A stretch of 64,000 bases of DNA from Streptomyces acidicola (lineage in GTDB: Bacteria > Actinomycetota > Actinomycetes > Streptomycetales > Streptomycetaceae), in the NCBI RefSeq assembly GCF_009377235.1, contig NZ_VMNX01000012.1, positions 1 through 64,000 of the forward strand, written 5' to 3'. The notes below the pieces were generated by a model that worked only from the letters and a program-made list of their open reading frames with translations, was not told the origin of the DNA and ran no database searches. Positions within the stretch are counted from its first letter, which is position 1, and the number at the start of each line of letters is the position of its first letter. Both the position numbers and the translations under genes were made by a program. Shown piece by piece: positions 43,476 through 51,349 of this stretch.

Positions 43476-44440
43476 TCCTCGATGTTGACCCCGGCCATGC
43501 CCGCGTCGGCGAAGATGCGGGCCAGCTGGCCCGGCTGGTCGTCGATCAGTACTGCCACGACCTCGTAGACCCGCGGAGCGGAACCGTGCTTGCCGGGCAC
43601 CCTGATCTGGCCGGCGTTGCCGCGGCGCAGGACGTCCTCGATGCCGGTGGTGCCCTCACGGCGCTTGGCCTCGTCGGAGGACTGCAGGGCGCGCAGGGCG
43701 CGGACGGTCTCGTCGAGGTCGGCGGCGAACTCGCTGAGCAGGTCGGCCACCGGTCCGGGGTTCGCGGAGAGGATGTCGATCCACATAGGGGGGTCGGAGG
43801 CCGCGATGCGGGTCACGTCACGGATGCCTCCGCCGGAGAGCCGTACGGCGGACTCCTCGGCGTGCTCCAGGCGCGCGGCGACCATGCTCGACACCAGGTG
43901 CGGCATGTGGGAGACCAGGGCGACCGCGCGGTCGTGGGCGTCGGCGTCCATGACGACCGGCACGGCACGGCAGTGCGAGACCAGCTCCAGGGCGAGGTTC
44001 AGGACCTCGGTGTCGGTGTCCCGGGTGGGGGTGAGCACCCAGGGGCGGCCCTCGAAGAGGTCGCCGGTGGCCGCCAGAGGGCCCGACTTCTCGCGGCCCG
44101 ACATGGGGTGCGTGCCGATGTACGCGCTGAGGTCGAGGCCGAGAGCCTCCAGCTCACGGCGCGGTCCGCCCTTGACGGAAGCCACGTCGAGGTAGCCGCG
44201 GGCGAGACCGCGCCGCATGGCGTCGGCCAGCGTCGCGGCGACGTGCGCGGGCGGCGCGGCCACGATCGCGAGGTCGACGGGCCCGTCGGGCGCCTCGTCG
44301 GTGCCCGCGCCGAGCGCGGCGGCCGTACGGGCCTGCTCCGGATCGTGGTCGGTGAGGTGGACGGTCACCCCGCGCTGGGCCAGCGCCAGGGCCGCCGAGG
44401 TGCCGATCAGCCCGGTCCCGATGACGAGTGCGGTTCTCAC
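43355..44440 (-). CDS. tyrA: Prephenate dehydrogenase with ACT domain
   Basis: A 361-residue NAD(P)-dependent enzyme of tyrosine synthesis. The Rossmann motif VIGTGLIGTSAALALAQRG is at the N terminus. YIGTHPMSGREKSG and VSHMPHLVSSMVAARL are the catalytic and prephenate-binding segments, and the C-terminal 80 residues (VYEVVAVLIDDQPGQLARIFADAGMAGVNIEDV) form an ACT regulatory domain, probably tyrosine-sensing. GTG 44440 overlaps the aroH stop (GTGA). The last 121 bp are duplicated downstream, but this copy is intact. Confidence 0.93.
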   Translation of the reverse strand: MRTALVIGTGLIGTSAALALAQRGVTVHLTDHDPEQARTAAALGAGTDEAPDGPVDLAIVAAPPAHVAATLADAMRRGLARGYLDVASVKGGPRRELEALGLDLSAYIGTHPMSGREKSGPLAATGDLFEGRPWVLTPTRDTDTEVLNLALELVSHCRAVPVVMDADAHDRAVALVSHMPHLVSSMVAARLEHAEESAVRLSGGGIRDVTRIAASDPPMWIDILSANPGPVADLLSEFAADLDETVRALRALQSSDEAKRREGTTGIEDVLRRGNAGQIRVPGKHGSAPRVYEVVAVLIDDQPGQLARIFADAGMAGVNIEDVRIEHATGQQAGLVQLMVEPRAVPVLTAALRERGWALRQ

Positions 44441-44799
44441 TGGGCGATGTCCTTGCGGAGTGCGGCCGCGGCGCCGAGGTAGACGTGCGCGATCTCCGCG
44501 CGCGGCCGGTCGGACTCGATGTGCGCGAGGACCCGTACGACCCGGGGCATCGCGCCCTTCACGTCCAGTTCCTGCGCGCATATCAGCGGGACGTCGGCGA
44601 TGCCGAGCTTGCGGGCGGCGGCCGCCGGGAAGTCGCTGTGCAGGTCGGGTGTCGCCGTGAACCAGATGCTGATCAGGTCGTCCGCGGTGAGCTCGTTCCG
44701 CTGCAGGATGGCTGTGAGCAGCTCGCTGACCTGCTCCTCCATGTGTCCGGCCTCGTCCCGCTCCAGTTGGACGGCGCCTCGGACCGCTCGTACCGGCAC
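44437..44799 (-). CDS. aroH: Chorismate mutase, AroH type
   Basis: A 120-residue AroH-class chorismate mutase (pseudo-alpha/beta barrel, trimeric in the family). VRAVRGAVQLERDEAGHMEEQVSELL and IWFTATPDLHSDFPAAAARKLG are the family core, with the active-site Arg and Glu region in RAVRGA and AQELDVKG, and MPRVVRVLAHIESDRPR near the C terminus. It turns chorismate into prephenate, the substrate of the coupled downstream TyrA. GAGGAG precedes GTG 44799. First gene of the operon. Confidence 0.92.
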   Translation of the reverse strand: MPVRAVRGAVQLERDEAGHMEEQVSELLTAILQRNELTADDLISIWFTATPDLHSDFPAAAARKLGIADVPLICAQELDVKGAMPRVVRVLAHIESDRPRAEIAHVYLGAAAALRKDIAQ

Positions 44800-44955
44800 G
44801 GCTGTGCTCCTCGCTGATGTACGTACACGACTCGTCACCCAAGCGTAGTCAGCCCGGAACGCACCGGTGCGCGGCGCCCGCCTGCCGAGAAGGCCGCCGT
44901 GAGGCACCGGGAAATTCGGTTCGCCAGGCGTGATCCACCCCGTACGCTCCCGGGC

Positions 44956-45720
44956 ATGCAGTCCGAGGCCCTGGTCCGCGACCACACGATCTACGCCTGT
45001 GTCATGGGGTCGCGCGCCTTCGGCCTGGCCACGGACGACAGCGACACCGACCGCAGGGGCGTCTTCCTCGCCCCCACTCCCCTGTACTGGCGCTTCGAGA
45101 AGCCGCCGACGCATGTGGAAGGCCCGGCGGAGGAACAGTTCAGCTGGGAGCTGGAGCGTTTCTGCTCCCTCGCCCTGCGCGCCAACCCGAACATCCTGGA
45201 ATGCCTGCACTCACCGCTGGTGGAGCACGTCGACGACAGAGGCCGTGAACTCCTGTCCCTGCGCGGGGCGTTTCTGTCCCGGCAGGTCCACGAAACGTTC
45301 GTGCGCTATGCCCTCGCCCAGCGCAGGAAGCTCGAAGCGGACGTCCGCAAGCACGGCGCCCCGCGCTGGAAGCACGCGATGCACCTGCTGCGCCTCCTGA
45401 CGAGCTGCCGTGACCTCCTGCGCACGGGCGAACTCACCCTCGACGTGGGCGAGCTGCGCACGCCACTCCTCGCGGTCAAGCACGGCGAGGTGCCCTGGTC
45501 CGAGGTGCAGTCCCGGATGACCCGGCTGGCGGCGGAGGCGGACGAGGCGGCGACCCGCTCCCCACTGCCGCCGGAGCCGGACCGGGCCCGCGTGGAGGAC
45601 TTCCTCGTACGGACCCGCCGCGCCTCAGCCCTCGAAGCCGTCCACGCCCGTGAGCCGGACCCGTACGACGAGGTCGTGCAGGGCGTCGTACGCGGCGGGG
45701 GCGTCCGCCAGCGCGGATAG
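44956..45720 (+). CDS. PF10127-like nucleotidyltransferase (RlaP-type)
   Basis: A 254-residue DNA polymerase beta-like nucleotidyltransferase. CVMGSRAFGLATDDSDTDRRGVFL is the family signature: G-S turn and the S-D-x-D metal-binding acids, near residues 17-33. PNILECLHSP and RYALAQRRKLEADV follow, and a helical region (WKHAMHLLRLLTSCRDLL) ends in an Arg/Pro tail. It resembles the PF10127 NTases (RlaP) that have been linked by genome context to RNA repair; substrate unknown. The last 96 bases overlap the end of a paralogous NTase gene on the other strand. ATG 44956 lacks a clear ribosome binding site. Confidence 0.82.
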   Translation: MQSEALVRDHTIYACVMGSRAFGLATDDSDTDRRGVFLAPTPLYWRFEKPPTHVEGPAEEQFSWELERFCSLALRANPNILECLHSPLVEHVDDRGRELLSLRGAFLSRQVHETFVRYALAQRRKLEADVRKHGAPRWKHAMHLLRLLTSCRDLLRTGELTLDVGELRTPLLAVKHGEVPWSEVQSRMTRLAAEADEAATRSPLPPEPDRARVEDFLVRTRRASALEAVHAREPDPYDEVVQGVVRGGGVRQRG

Positions 45721-46413
45721 GGCCTGCGCCTCGTCCAGCACGCCGTGCAGCCGCTCCACATCGCTCTCCACGCGCGCGTGGTCGACGTCGGCGGCCCCGT
45801 GCTCGTGCTCGGCCTTGGCGGCGACGAGGTCCGGCAGGTACGCGGGCGCGTCGGTCTCCCCCGCGAGCGTGGGCAGATGGGCCTGGACCTCGCCGCTGCG
45901 CATCAGGTGGATCCCCGTGAGCAGCACGCGGAACGTGTAGAGCAGCGGCTTGAGTTCGCCGGTCTTCTGGAAAAGCCGCCACTGGGTGGCCGCGAAGCCC
46001 CGGTAGTGGTGGGCGTGGTGCCGGGTGAGGACACCGGGGGCCAGCGCGGCCAGCTCTCGGTGGGCGTCAGTGGTGTGCACGACCAGCGGGGAGAGCAGTT
46101 GCTCCAGCACGTAGCCGTTGCGGCGCAGCATCAGCCGGACGAACTTGCGCAGGTCGTGCGTGACGAGGTCCAGCTCGACGCCGTCCCGGTCCCACATCCT
46201 GGAACGGGTCTCCTCCGGCTCCCGCAGCCCGATCAGTTCAGCAGTCGGCAGCAGGTGGACGCCCCTGAGGTCGACGTCCGAGTCGCGCGAGGGGAAGCCG
46301 TACAGGTGCGCTCCGGAGACGGTCGCGAACAGCAGTTCGTCGGGCTGTTCGGCGACCACCGGCGCAAGGTCGATATCGATGTCGATGTCGAGAGTCGCGA
46401 GGGTCTCAGTCAC
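45625..46413 (-). CDS. PF10127-like nucleotidyltransferase, paralogue in NrtR operon
   Basis: A 262-residue NTase. FATVSGAHLYGFPSRDSDVDLRGV holds the G-A-H variant of the G-S turn and the S-D-x-D metal site, as in its convergent partner at 44956. VELDLVTHDLRKFVRLMLRRNGYVLEQLLSPLVV supplies the third acidic residue (ELDL). An ILE-ASP repeat near the start (DIDIDID) is encoded by a short GATATC-type repeat. The GTG at 46413 is three bases from the upstream ADP-ribosylglycohydrolase stop, so it is the last gene of the nrtR operon. Its 3' 96 bases lie opposite the partner gene's 3' end. Confidence 0.85.
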   Translation of the reverse strand: MTETLATLDIDIDIDLAPVVAEQPDELLFATVSGAHLYGFPSRDSDVDLRGVHLLPTAELIGLREPEETRSRMWDRDGVELDLVTHDLRKFVRLMLRRNGYVLEQLLSPLVVHTTDAHRELAALAPGVLTRHHAHHYRGFAATQWRLFQKTGELKPLLYTFRVLLTGIHLMRSGEVQAHLPTLAGETDAPAYLPDLVAAKAEHEHGAADVDHARVESDVERLHGVLDEAQALSALADAPAAYDALHDLVVRVRLTGVDGFEG

Positions 46414-46416
46414 CGC

Positions 46417-47439
46417 TCAAGCGTCCCAGAGCGCCCCCAGCGACACGAGGTCGCCCTGGTACTCGATGCGGTCGGCCCACTCCGTCGGCCAGGCCGCCGG
46501 GCCGAGGTAAGCGCCCGCGAAGGCACCGGCGAGGCAGGCGATGGAGTCCGAGTCGCCCGAGGTGCAGGCTCCGCGGCGCAGGGCCGTGACGGGTTCGTCG
46601 GGGAAGAGCAGGAAGCAGAGCAGGCCGGTGGCGAGCGCCTCCTCGGCAATCCAGCCCTCACCCGTGGCCAGGCAGGGGTCGGTCTCGGGTGACGGGTGGC
46701 TCAGGGCCTGCTGGAGCCGGTCGAGGGCGCTCAGGCACTCGTCCCAGCCGCGGGAGATGAAAACCTCGGGCGAGGCGTCCTGGCTGTAGCGCCAGAGGTC
46801 GCCGAGCCAGCGCGTGTGGTAGCGGCCGCGGTTCTCGTACGCGTACGACCTCAACCGGTCGACCAGGCCCAGCGGTTCGACGCCCTGGGCGAGGAGCCGT
46901 ACCGCGTGTGCGGTGAGGTCGGCGGCGGTGAGCGCCGTGGGGTGCCCGTGGGTGAGTGCGGCCTGCAACTGGGCGGCGCCCGCACGCTGTTCGTCGCTCA
47001 GCCGGGGGACGAGCCCGAGCGGGGCGACCCGCATGTTGGCCCCGCAGCCCTTGGAGTGGATCTGGCTGGCGTCCTGCCAGGGTCGGCGCTCCTTGGTGAG
47101 CAGGTCGCAGGCGACCAGGCAGGTGCGGCCGGGGGCTCGGTTGTTCTCCGGCGAGCGGGACCAGGCGACGTACTCGGCGCGGGCGGCCCGCTCCAGGGCC
47201 TCGGGGCCGAGCGGGCCGCGGTCCATCGCGGTGCGCAGCGCCCGTCCGAGAGCCAGGGTCATCTGGGTGTCGTCCGTGACGAACGCGGGCTTCGGGAGCT
47301 CCATCTCCCGCCAGGGCCCACACTTGGCGAGGATCGACGGGACGTCGTTGAACTCGGTGGGGAAGCCGAGCGCGTCGCCGAGGGCGAGGCCGAGCAGGGA
47401 TCCGGTGGCGGCGCGCTTGGCAAGCAGGGTCGTGGTCAT
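46417..47439 (-). CDS. ADP-ribosylglycohydrolase (DraG/ARH type)
   Basis: A 340-residue all-helical hydrolase. The metal-binding motifs are LALGDALGFPTEF, TDDTQMTLAL (T-D-D-T acids, residue about 55) and the late SGDSDSIACLAGAFAGAYLG (D-x-D), which coordinate two Mg2+ in the family. It would remove ADP-ribose from a protein, nucleic acid or small molecule. The ATG shares one base with the nrtR stop (TGATG), so translation is coupled. Being between an ADP-ribose-sensing regulator and a nucleotidyltransferase suggests one ADP-ribose-linked pathway. Confidence 0.88.
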   Translation of the reverse strand: MTTTLLAKRAATGSLLGLALGDALGFPTEFNDVPSILAKCGPWREMELPKPAFVTDDTQMTLALGRALRTAMDRGPLGPEALERAARAEYVAWSRSPENNRAPGRTCLVACDLLTKERRPWQDASQIHSKGCGANMRVAPLGLVPRLSDEQRAGAAQLQAALTHGHPTALTAADLTAHAVRLLAQGVEPLGLVDRLRSYAYENRGRYHTRWLGDLWRYSQDASPEVFISRGWDECLSALDRLQQALSHPSPETDPCLATGEGWIAEEALATGLLCFLLFPDEPVTALRRGACTSGDSDSIACLAGAFAGAYLGPAAWPTEWADRIEYQGDLVSLGALWDA

Positions 47440-48155
47440 CAGAGCCGTCCTTCGGGCGTGGGTCGCAACAGAGGCGGGTGCAGGGTGGTGGCCTCGCCCG
47501 CGCGATAGAGCGCGGCGGGTTTGCCGCGGCCCCCGGTCAGGCGCGCGGCGCCAGGGACCGGCTCGACGAAGCCCGGCGTACTCAGCACCTTGCGCCGGAA
47601 GTTGGGCCGGTCGAGGGCGGTGCCCCACACGGTCTCGTAGACCTGCTGCAACTCGCCGAGCGTGAACTCGGGTGGGCAGAAGGACGTGGCGAGACAGCTG
47701 TACTCGAGCTTGGCGCCGACGCGTTCGTGGGCGTCGGCGAGGATCCGGTCGTGGTCGAAGGCGAGCGGGCCGGCCGTGTCGTACGGCAGCCACCGGGCCT
47801 GTGCCGCGTCGCCGCCGCCGTGCGGTTCGGGCGGGTGCGGCAGCAGCGCGGCGAACGCGACGGTGACGACCCGCATCCTCGGGTCCCGGCCGGGTTCGCT
47901 GTACGTCCGCAGTTGCTCGAGGTGGAGTTCGGAGACGTCCTCCAGGCCGGTCTCCTCGGCGAGTTCACGCCGGGCGGCCGTCTCAGCGGACTCGTGCGGC
48001 AGCACGAACCCTCCGGGCAGCGCCCAGTGGCCCGCGTACGGCTCCTGCCCGCGCTCGACGAGCAGCACCTGGAGCGTGCCGGCCCGGACGGTGAGGACTG
48101 CCAGGTCGGCGGTGACGGCGAAGGGTTCGTAGGCGTACTTGTCGTAACCGTTCAT
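47439..48155 (-). CDS. nrtR: NrtR-family Nudix regulator (ADP-ribose responsive)
   Basis: A 238-residue protein. The N-terminal Nudix domain has a complete box, GGFVLPHESAETAARRELAEETGLE (G-x5-E-x7-RE-L-xEE-x-G; residues about 48-70). The C-terminal domain (PPEFTLGELQQVYETVWG, LDRPNFRRKVL, GKPAALYRAG) is the NrtR winged helix. NrtR proteins repress NAD-metabolism genes and release DNA on binding ADP-ribose. Many have lost Nudix activity, but here the box is intact, so it could also hydrolyse ADP-ribose. AGGTGG precedes ATG 48155, and candidate operators lie upstream at 48190-48221. Confidence 0.85.
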   Translation of the reverse strand: MNGYDKYAYEPFAVTADLAVLTVRAGTLQVLLVERGQEPYAGHWALPGGFVLPHESAETAARRELAEETGLEDVSELHLEQLRTYSEPGRDPRMRVVTVAFAALLPHPPEPHGGGDAAQARWLPYDTAGPLAFDHDRILADAHERVGAKLEYSCLATSFCPPEFTLGELQQVYETVWGTALDRPNFRRKVLSTPGFVEPVPGAARLTGGRGKPAALYRAGEATTLHPPLLRPTPEGRL

Positions 48156-48189
48156 GGTCCACCTACCCCTCTTGATCGGTCACTCTTAA

Positions 48190-48221
48190 TGGTCACCATG
48201 ACCAATAGTCACTACGACTAT
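48190..48221. promoter_or_regulatory. Two abutting palindromes, candidate NrtR operator
   Basis: TGGTCA-CCA-TGACCA (48190-48204) is followed directly by ATAGTC-ACTAC-GACTAT (48205-48221). Both are perfect inverted repeats, 35-66 bases upstream of the nrtR ATG, in an AT-richer stretch likely to contain the promoter. Autoregulation is common in this family. Confidence 0.6.
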
Positions 48222-48274
48222 AAAGAGTTCGGAGGGTGCCGACAACCCGTTGGCGGCAAAGAAACGAGACATGA

Positions 48275-48315
48275 CGAAGCGGCCGGACCCGAGTCATCCG
48301 GGCCCGGCCGCTTCG
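48275..48315 (-). terminator. Terminator at the end of the par/scp/rluB operon
   Basis: CGAAGCGGCCGG/CCGGCCGCTTCG, a 12-bp perfect stem extended inside by CCCG/CGGG, 49 bases past the rluB stop. Confidence 0.75.
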
Positions 48316-48363
48316 AAGCGTCACGAAGAGGTGCCGTGGATCTTCACGGACCTGTCGACGGAT

Positions 48364-49443
48364 CTACAGGTCGACCTCACGCATCAGCATCCCGACCTCG
48401 GTGTTGGACAGCCGTCGCAGCCAGCCCGACTTCTGGTCGCCGAGAGTGATCGGCCCGAAAGCGGTGCGCACGAGCTTGTCGACCGGGAAGCCTGCCTCGG
48501 CGAGCATGCGGCGCACGATGTGCTTGCGGCCCTCGTGCAGGGTGACCTCCACGAGGTAGTTCTTGCCGGTCTGCTCGACCACCCGGAAGTGGTCCGCGCG
48601 CGCGTACCCGTCCTCCAGCTGGATGCCGTCCTTCAGGCGCTTGCCCAGGTCGCGCGGGATCGGGCCGACGATGTGCGCCAGGTAGGTCTTCTTCACTCCG
48701 TACCGGGGGTGGGTCAGCCGGTTGGCCAGCTCCCCGTGGTTGGTGAGCAGGATGACGCCCTCGGTCTCGGCGTCGAGGCGACCGACGTGGAAGAGCCGGG
48801 TCTCGCGGTTCGTGACGTAGTCACCGAGGCACTGCCGCCCCTCCGGGTCCTCCATCGAGGAGACGACTCCGACGGGCTTGTTCAGCGAGAAGAACTGGTA
48901 CGACTGCGTGGCCACGGTGAGCCCGTCGACCTTGATCTCGTCCTTCTCGGGGTCGACCCGCAGGCCCTGCTCGAGAACGATCTCGCCGTTGACCTCGACC
49001 CGCGCCTGCTCGATCAGCTCCTCGCAGGCACGCCGCGAACCGTAACCGGCCCGTGCGAGCACCTTCTGCAGCCGCTCGCCCTCCTGCTCGGCTCCGGGGA
49101 AGGTCTTGGGCGGCTTGACGGCTTCCTTGCCCGCGTACCGCTCGCGGTTGCGCTCCTCGGCGCGCGCGTCGTACTCACGGGAGCGTGCGGGGGCCGTACG
49201 CCCGCGCCCGGCCTGCCGCTCGCCCTGCTGCGGCTTCTTGGGCCCGCCCTTGGCGCCGCCGCGCGCGGAGCCGCCGCGCCCCGACTTCGGTCCGTCCGGG
49301 GTGGCACCGGGGCCGACGTCGTAGCGGCGCTCCTCCGGGCGGGGCTTGCGGGGGCGGCCCTGCCCCTGCTTCTGGTCCCTGTTGTTGCCGGCACCGCGGT
49401 AGTTACCGCGCCCGTCGCTCTTACCGCTACCGCTGCTTCGCAT
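48364..49443 (-). CDS. rluB: Ribosomal large subunit pseudouridine synthase (RluB/RsuA type)
   Basis: A 359-residue enzyme. Residues 1 to about 125 are a basic, disordered Gly/Arg/Pro-rich extension. An S4 RNA-binding domain follows (RLQKVLARAGYGSRRACEELI...VNGEIV), then the catalytic domain with the GRLD motif (HVGRLDAETEGVILLTN; catalytic Asp) and KKTYLAHIVG. It converts uridine to pseudouridine in rRNA. ATG 49443 shares one base with the scpB stop (TGATG). It is the last gene of the parA-RHH-scpA-scpB operon, a position seen in many actinobacteria. Confidence 0.92.
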   Translation of the reverse strand: MRSSGSGKSDGRGNYRGAGNNRDQKQGQGRPRKPRPEERRYDVGPGATPDGPKSGRGGSARGGAKGGPKKPQQGERQAGRGRTAPARSREYDARAEERNRERYAGKEAVKPPKTFPGAEQEGERLQKVLARAGYGSRRACEELIEQARVEVNGEIVLEQGLRVDPEKDEIKVDGLTVATQSYQFFSLNKPVGVVSSMEDPEGRQCLGDYVTNRETRLFHVGRLDAETEGVILLTNHGELANRLTHPRYGVKKTYLAHIVGPIPRDLGKRLKDGIQLEDGYARADHFRVVEQTGKNYLVEVTLHEGRKHIVRRMLAEAGFPVDKLVRTAFGPITLGDQKSGWLRRLSNTEVGMLMREVDL

Positions 49444-50117
49444 CAAAATTCCGTCGTCGTCGTTTTCGGCATGTCCGTCGCCGGACCGTCGTCCGCGTCC
49501 GGGGCGTCCGGATCGAAGGACGGTACGGCTTCCTGGGTCTCGGCCTCGATCGCCTCCGCCTCCGGGAGGAAGGGCGCGAGCTCCGGGAGCTCGTCCAGAC
49601 CGCGCAGGCCCATCCGCTCCAGGAAGTAGTTCGTCGTCCTGTACAGGATCGCACCTGTCTCGGGTTCCGCGCCCGCCTCCTCGACCAGTCCGCGCTGGAG
49701 GAGGGTGCGCATGACCCCGTCACAGTTCACGCCACGCACGGCGGAGACCCGGGAACGGCTGACCGGCTGCCGGTACGCGACCACGGCCAGCGTCTCCAGG
49801 GCGGCCTGCGTGAGCCGTGCCTGCTGCCCGTCGAGAACGAAACGCTCGACGGCGGCGGCATACTCACCTCGCGTGTAGAACCTCCAGCCCCCGGCCACGA
49901 ACCGCAGCTCGAACCCCCGCCCCTGCACGGTGTAGTCGTCGGCCAGCTCCCGCAACGCCTTCGCGATCTGCCGCCGGGGCCGATCGAGGATCTTCGCCAG
50001 GTGCTCCTCGGTGGCGGGCTCGTCCACGACCATGAGGACGGCCTCCAGAGCGGGCTTGAGGTCGAGATCGGCGACGTTCCGGTGACCGGCCGGCGCCTCG
50101 GTGATCTCCTCGCTCAC
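49443..50117 (-). CDS. scpB: Segregation and condensation protein B
   Basis: A 224-residue ScpB (kite protein) with two winged-helix domains: ALEAVLMVVDEPATEEHLAKIL and LTQAALETLAVVAYRQPVSRSRVSAVRGVNCDGVMRTLLQRGLVEEAG, the latter being the family signature. It binds ScpA and, with SMC, helps compact and separate the chromosome. The GTG at 50117 overlaps the scpA stop (GTGA), with GAGGAGGAG upstream. The acidic C-terminal tail is variable. Confidence 0.94.
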   Translation of the reverse strand: MSEEITEAPAGHRNVADLDLKPALEAVLMVVDEPATEEHLAKILDRPRRQIAKALRELADDYTVQGRGFELRFVAGGWRFYTRGEYAAAVERFVLDGQQARLTQAALETLAVVAYRQPVSRSRVSAVRGVNCDGVMRTLLQRGLVEEAGAEPETGAILYRTTNYFLERMGLRGLDELPELAPFLPEAEAIEAETQEAVPSFDPDAPDADDGPATDMPKTTTTEF

Positions 50118-51292
50118 GTCTTCTTCTCCTCCTCGGGCCGCTCGGGCGGTCGGTCGAACTCGTCGGTCACCAGCGGCGTCCCGTCCCCCTCGCCCCCGGT
50201 CCACCGCACGAGCAGCTCCCCGAGGGCGGTCTCCTGCTCCAGTGCCACGGCCTTCTCGCGGTACAGCTCCAGCAGGGCCAGGAACCGGGCGACGACGGTG
50301 AGGGTGTCGTCGGTGTCGGCGACGAGCACCCGGAAGGTGGCCTCTTTGAGCTCCCTGAGCCGCCCCACGACGAGCGCGGCCTGCTCCTGCACACTCACCA
50401 GGGGCGCGTGGATGTGGTCGACGTACACCTGGGGCTTCGGCTTCGGCTGCATCGCCTTCACGGCGAGCTTCGCGAACCCTTCCGCGCCGATGCTGATGAC
50501 GACCTCGGGCAACAGCTCCGCGTGGTGCGGTTCGAGCCCTACGGTACGGGGGTAGCGCCGGGCCTCTTCGTCCAGGCGGTGGCTGAGGATGTCGGCGATC
50601 TGTTTGTACGCGCGGTACTGCAGCAGCCGCGCGAACAGCAGGTCCCGCGCCTCCAGCAATGCGAGATCGGCCTCGTCCTCGACCTCCGCGGACGGCAACA
50701 GCCGCGCAGCCTTGAGATCGAGCAGCGTGGCGGCCACGACGAGGAACTCGGTCGTCTGGTCGAGATCCCAGTCCGGCCCCATGGCCCGGATGTGTGCCAT
50801 GAACTCATCGGTCACCTTCGACAGCGCGACCTCGGTGACGTCCAGCTTGTGCTTCGAGATCAACTGCAGGAGAAGGTCGAAGGGCCCTTCGAAGTTGGCG
50901 AGCCGGACCTTGAAGATGCCGTCGTCGGGTTGGCCGGGTTCCGGCTCGACGGGTTCGCCGGGTTCGCCGTGTTCGCCTGTGTCTTCGGCGGCCGGCTGGG
51001 GGACGTCGGGCTCGGTGTCCTCGGGCCGGGCGGGCGGCTCCGGCTCGACGGAGGCGCTCTCGGCCTGCGGGCGGGGTGCGGCGGTCTCCGGTTCCGGACG
51101 GGGCTCCGCGGTTCCGGACAGGGCCACGGCCTCGGGTTCCGGGTGAGGACGCCCGGCGTTCTCGGGCTCAGAATCCGTTTCGGTCCCCACGACCTCCGGG
51201 GGCGTCATGAGGGGCCCCGCCTTGGGCCCTCGGCCCAGCGCACGCCGACGACCGGCCGAACCGCCGGAGTGGGACGTATGGGACGAGGTCAT
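50114..51292 (-). CDS. scpA: Segregation and condensation protein A
   Basis: A 392-residue kleisin. The first 125 residues are a disordered Pro/Glu-rich extension. The core begins IFKVRLANFEGPFDLLLQLISKHKLDVTEVALSKVTDEFMAHI (SMC-neck binding) and ends with the C-terminal winged helix (LRELKEATFRVLVADTDDTLTVVARFLALLELYREKAVALEQ). It bridges the SMC heads with ScpB. ATG 51292 is used; ATG 51208 is a possible internal start within the tail. The RHH-like gene ends 57 bases upstream. Confidence 0.93.
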   Translation of the reverse strand: MTSSHTSHSGGSAGRRRALGRGPKAGPLMTPPEVVGTETDSEPENAGRPHPEPEAVALSGTAEPRPEPETAAPRPQAESASVEPEPPARPEDTEPDVPQPAAEDTGEHGEPGEPVEPEPGQPDDGIFKVRLANFEGPFDLLLQLISKHKLDVTEVALSKVTDEFMAHIRAMGPDWDLDQTTEFLVVAATLLDLKAARLLPSAEVEDEADLALLEARDLLFARLLQYRAYKQIADILSHRLDEEARRYPRTVGLEPHHAELLPEVVISIGAEGFAKLAVKAMQPKPKPQVYVDHIHAPLVSVQEQAALVVGRLRELKEATFRVLVADTDDTLTVVARFLALLELYREKAVALEQETALGELLVRWTGGEGDGTPLVTDEFDRPPERPEEEKKT

Positions 51293-51349
51293 AGCCGTCG
51301 CAGGCTACCGCGTACCACCCTCCGAAGCCGACCACCGGTTCCGGACCGG

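Noticed and set aside
46380-46400. Short GATATC/GATGTC tandem repeat encoding Asp-Ile repeats in the NTase gene
   Set aside because: It is too short to suggest phase variation, since the unit is a multiple of three and would not shift the frame.
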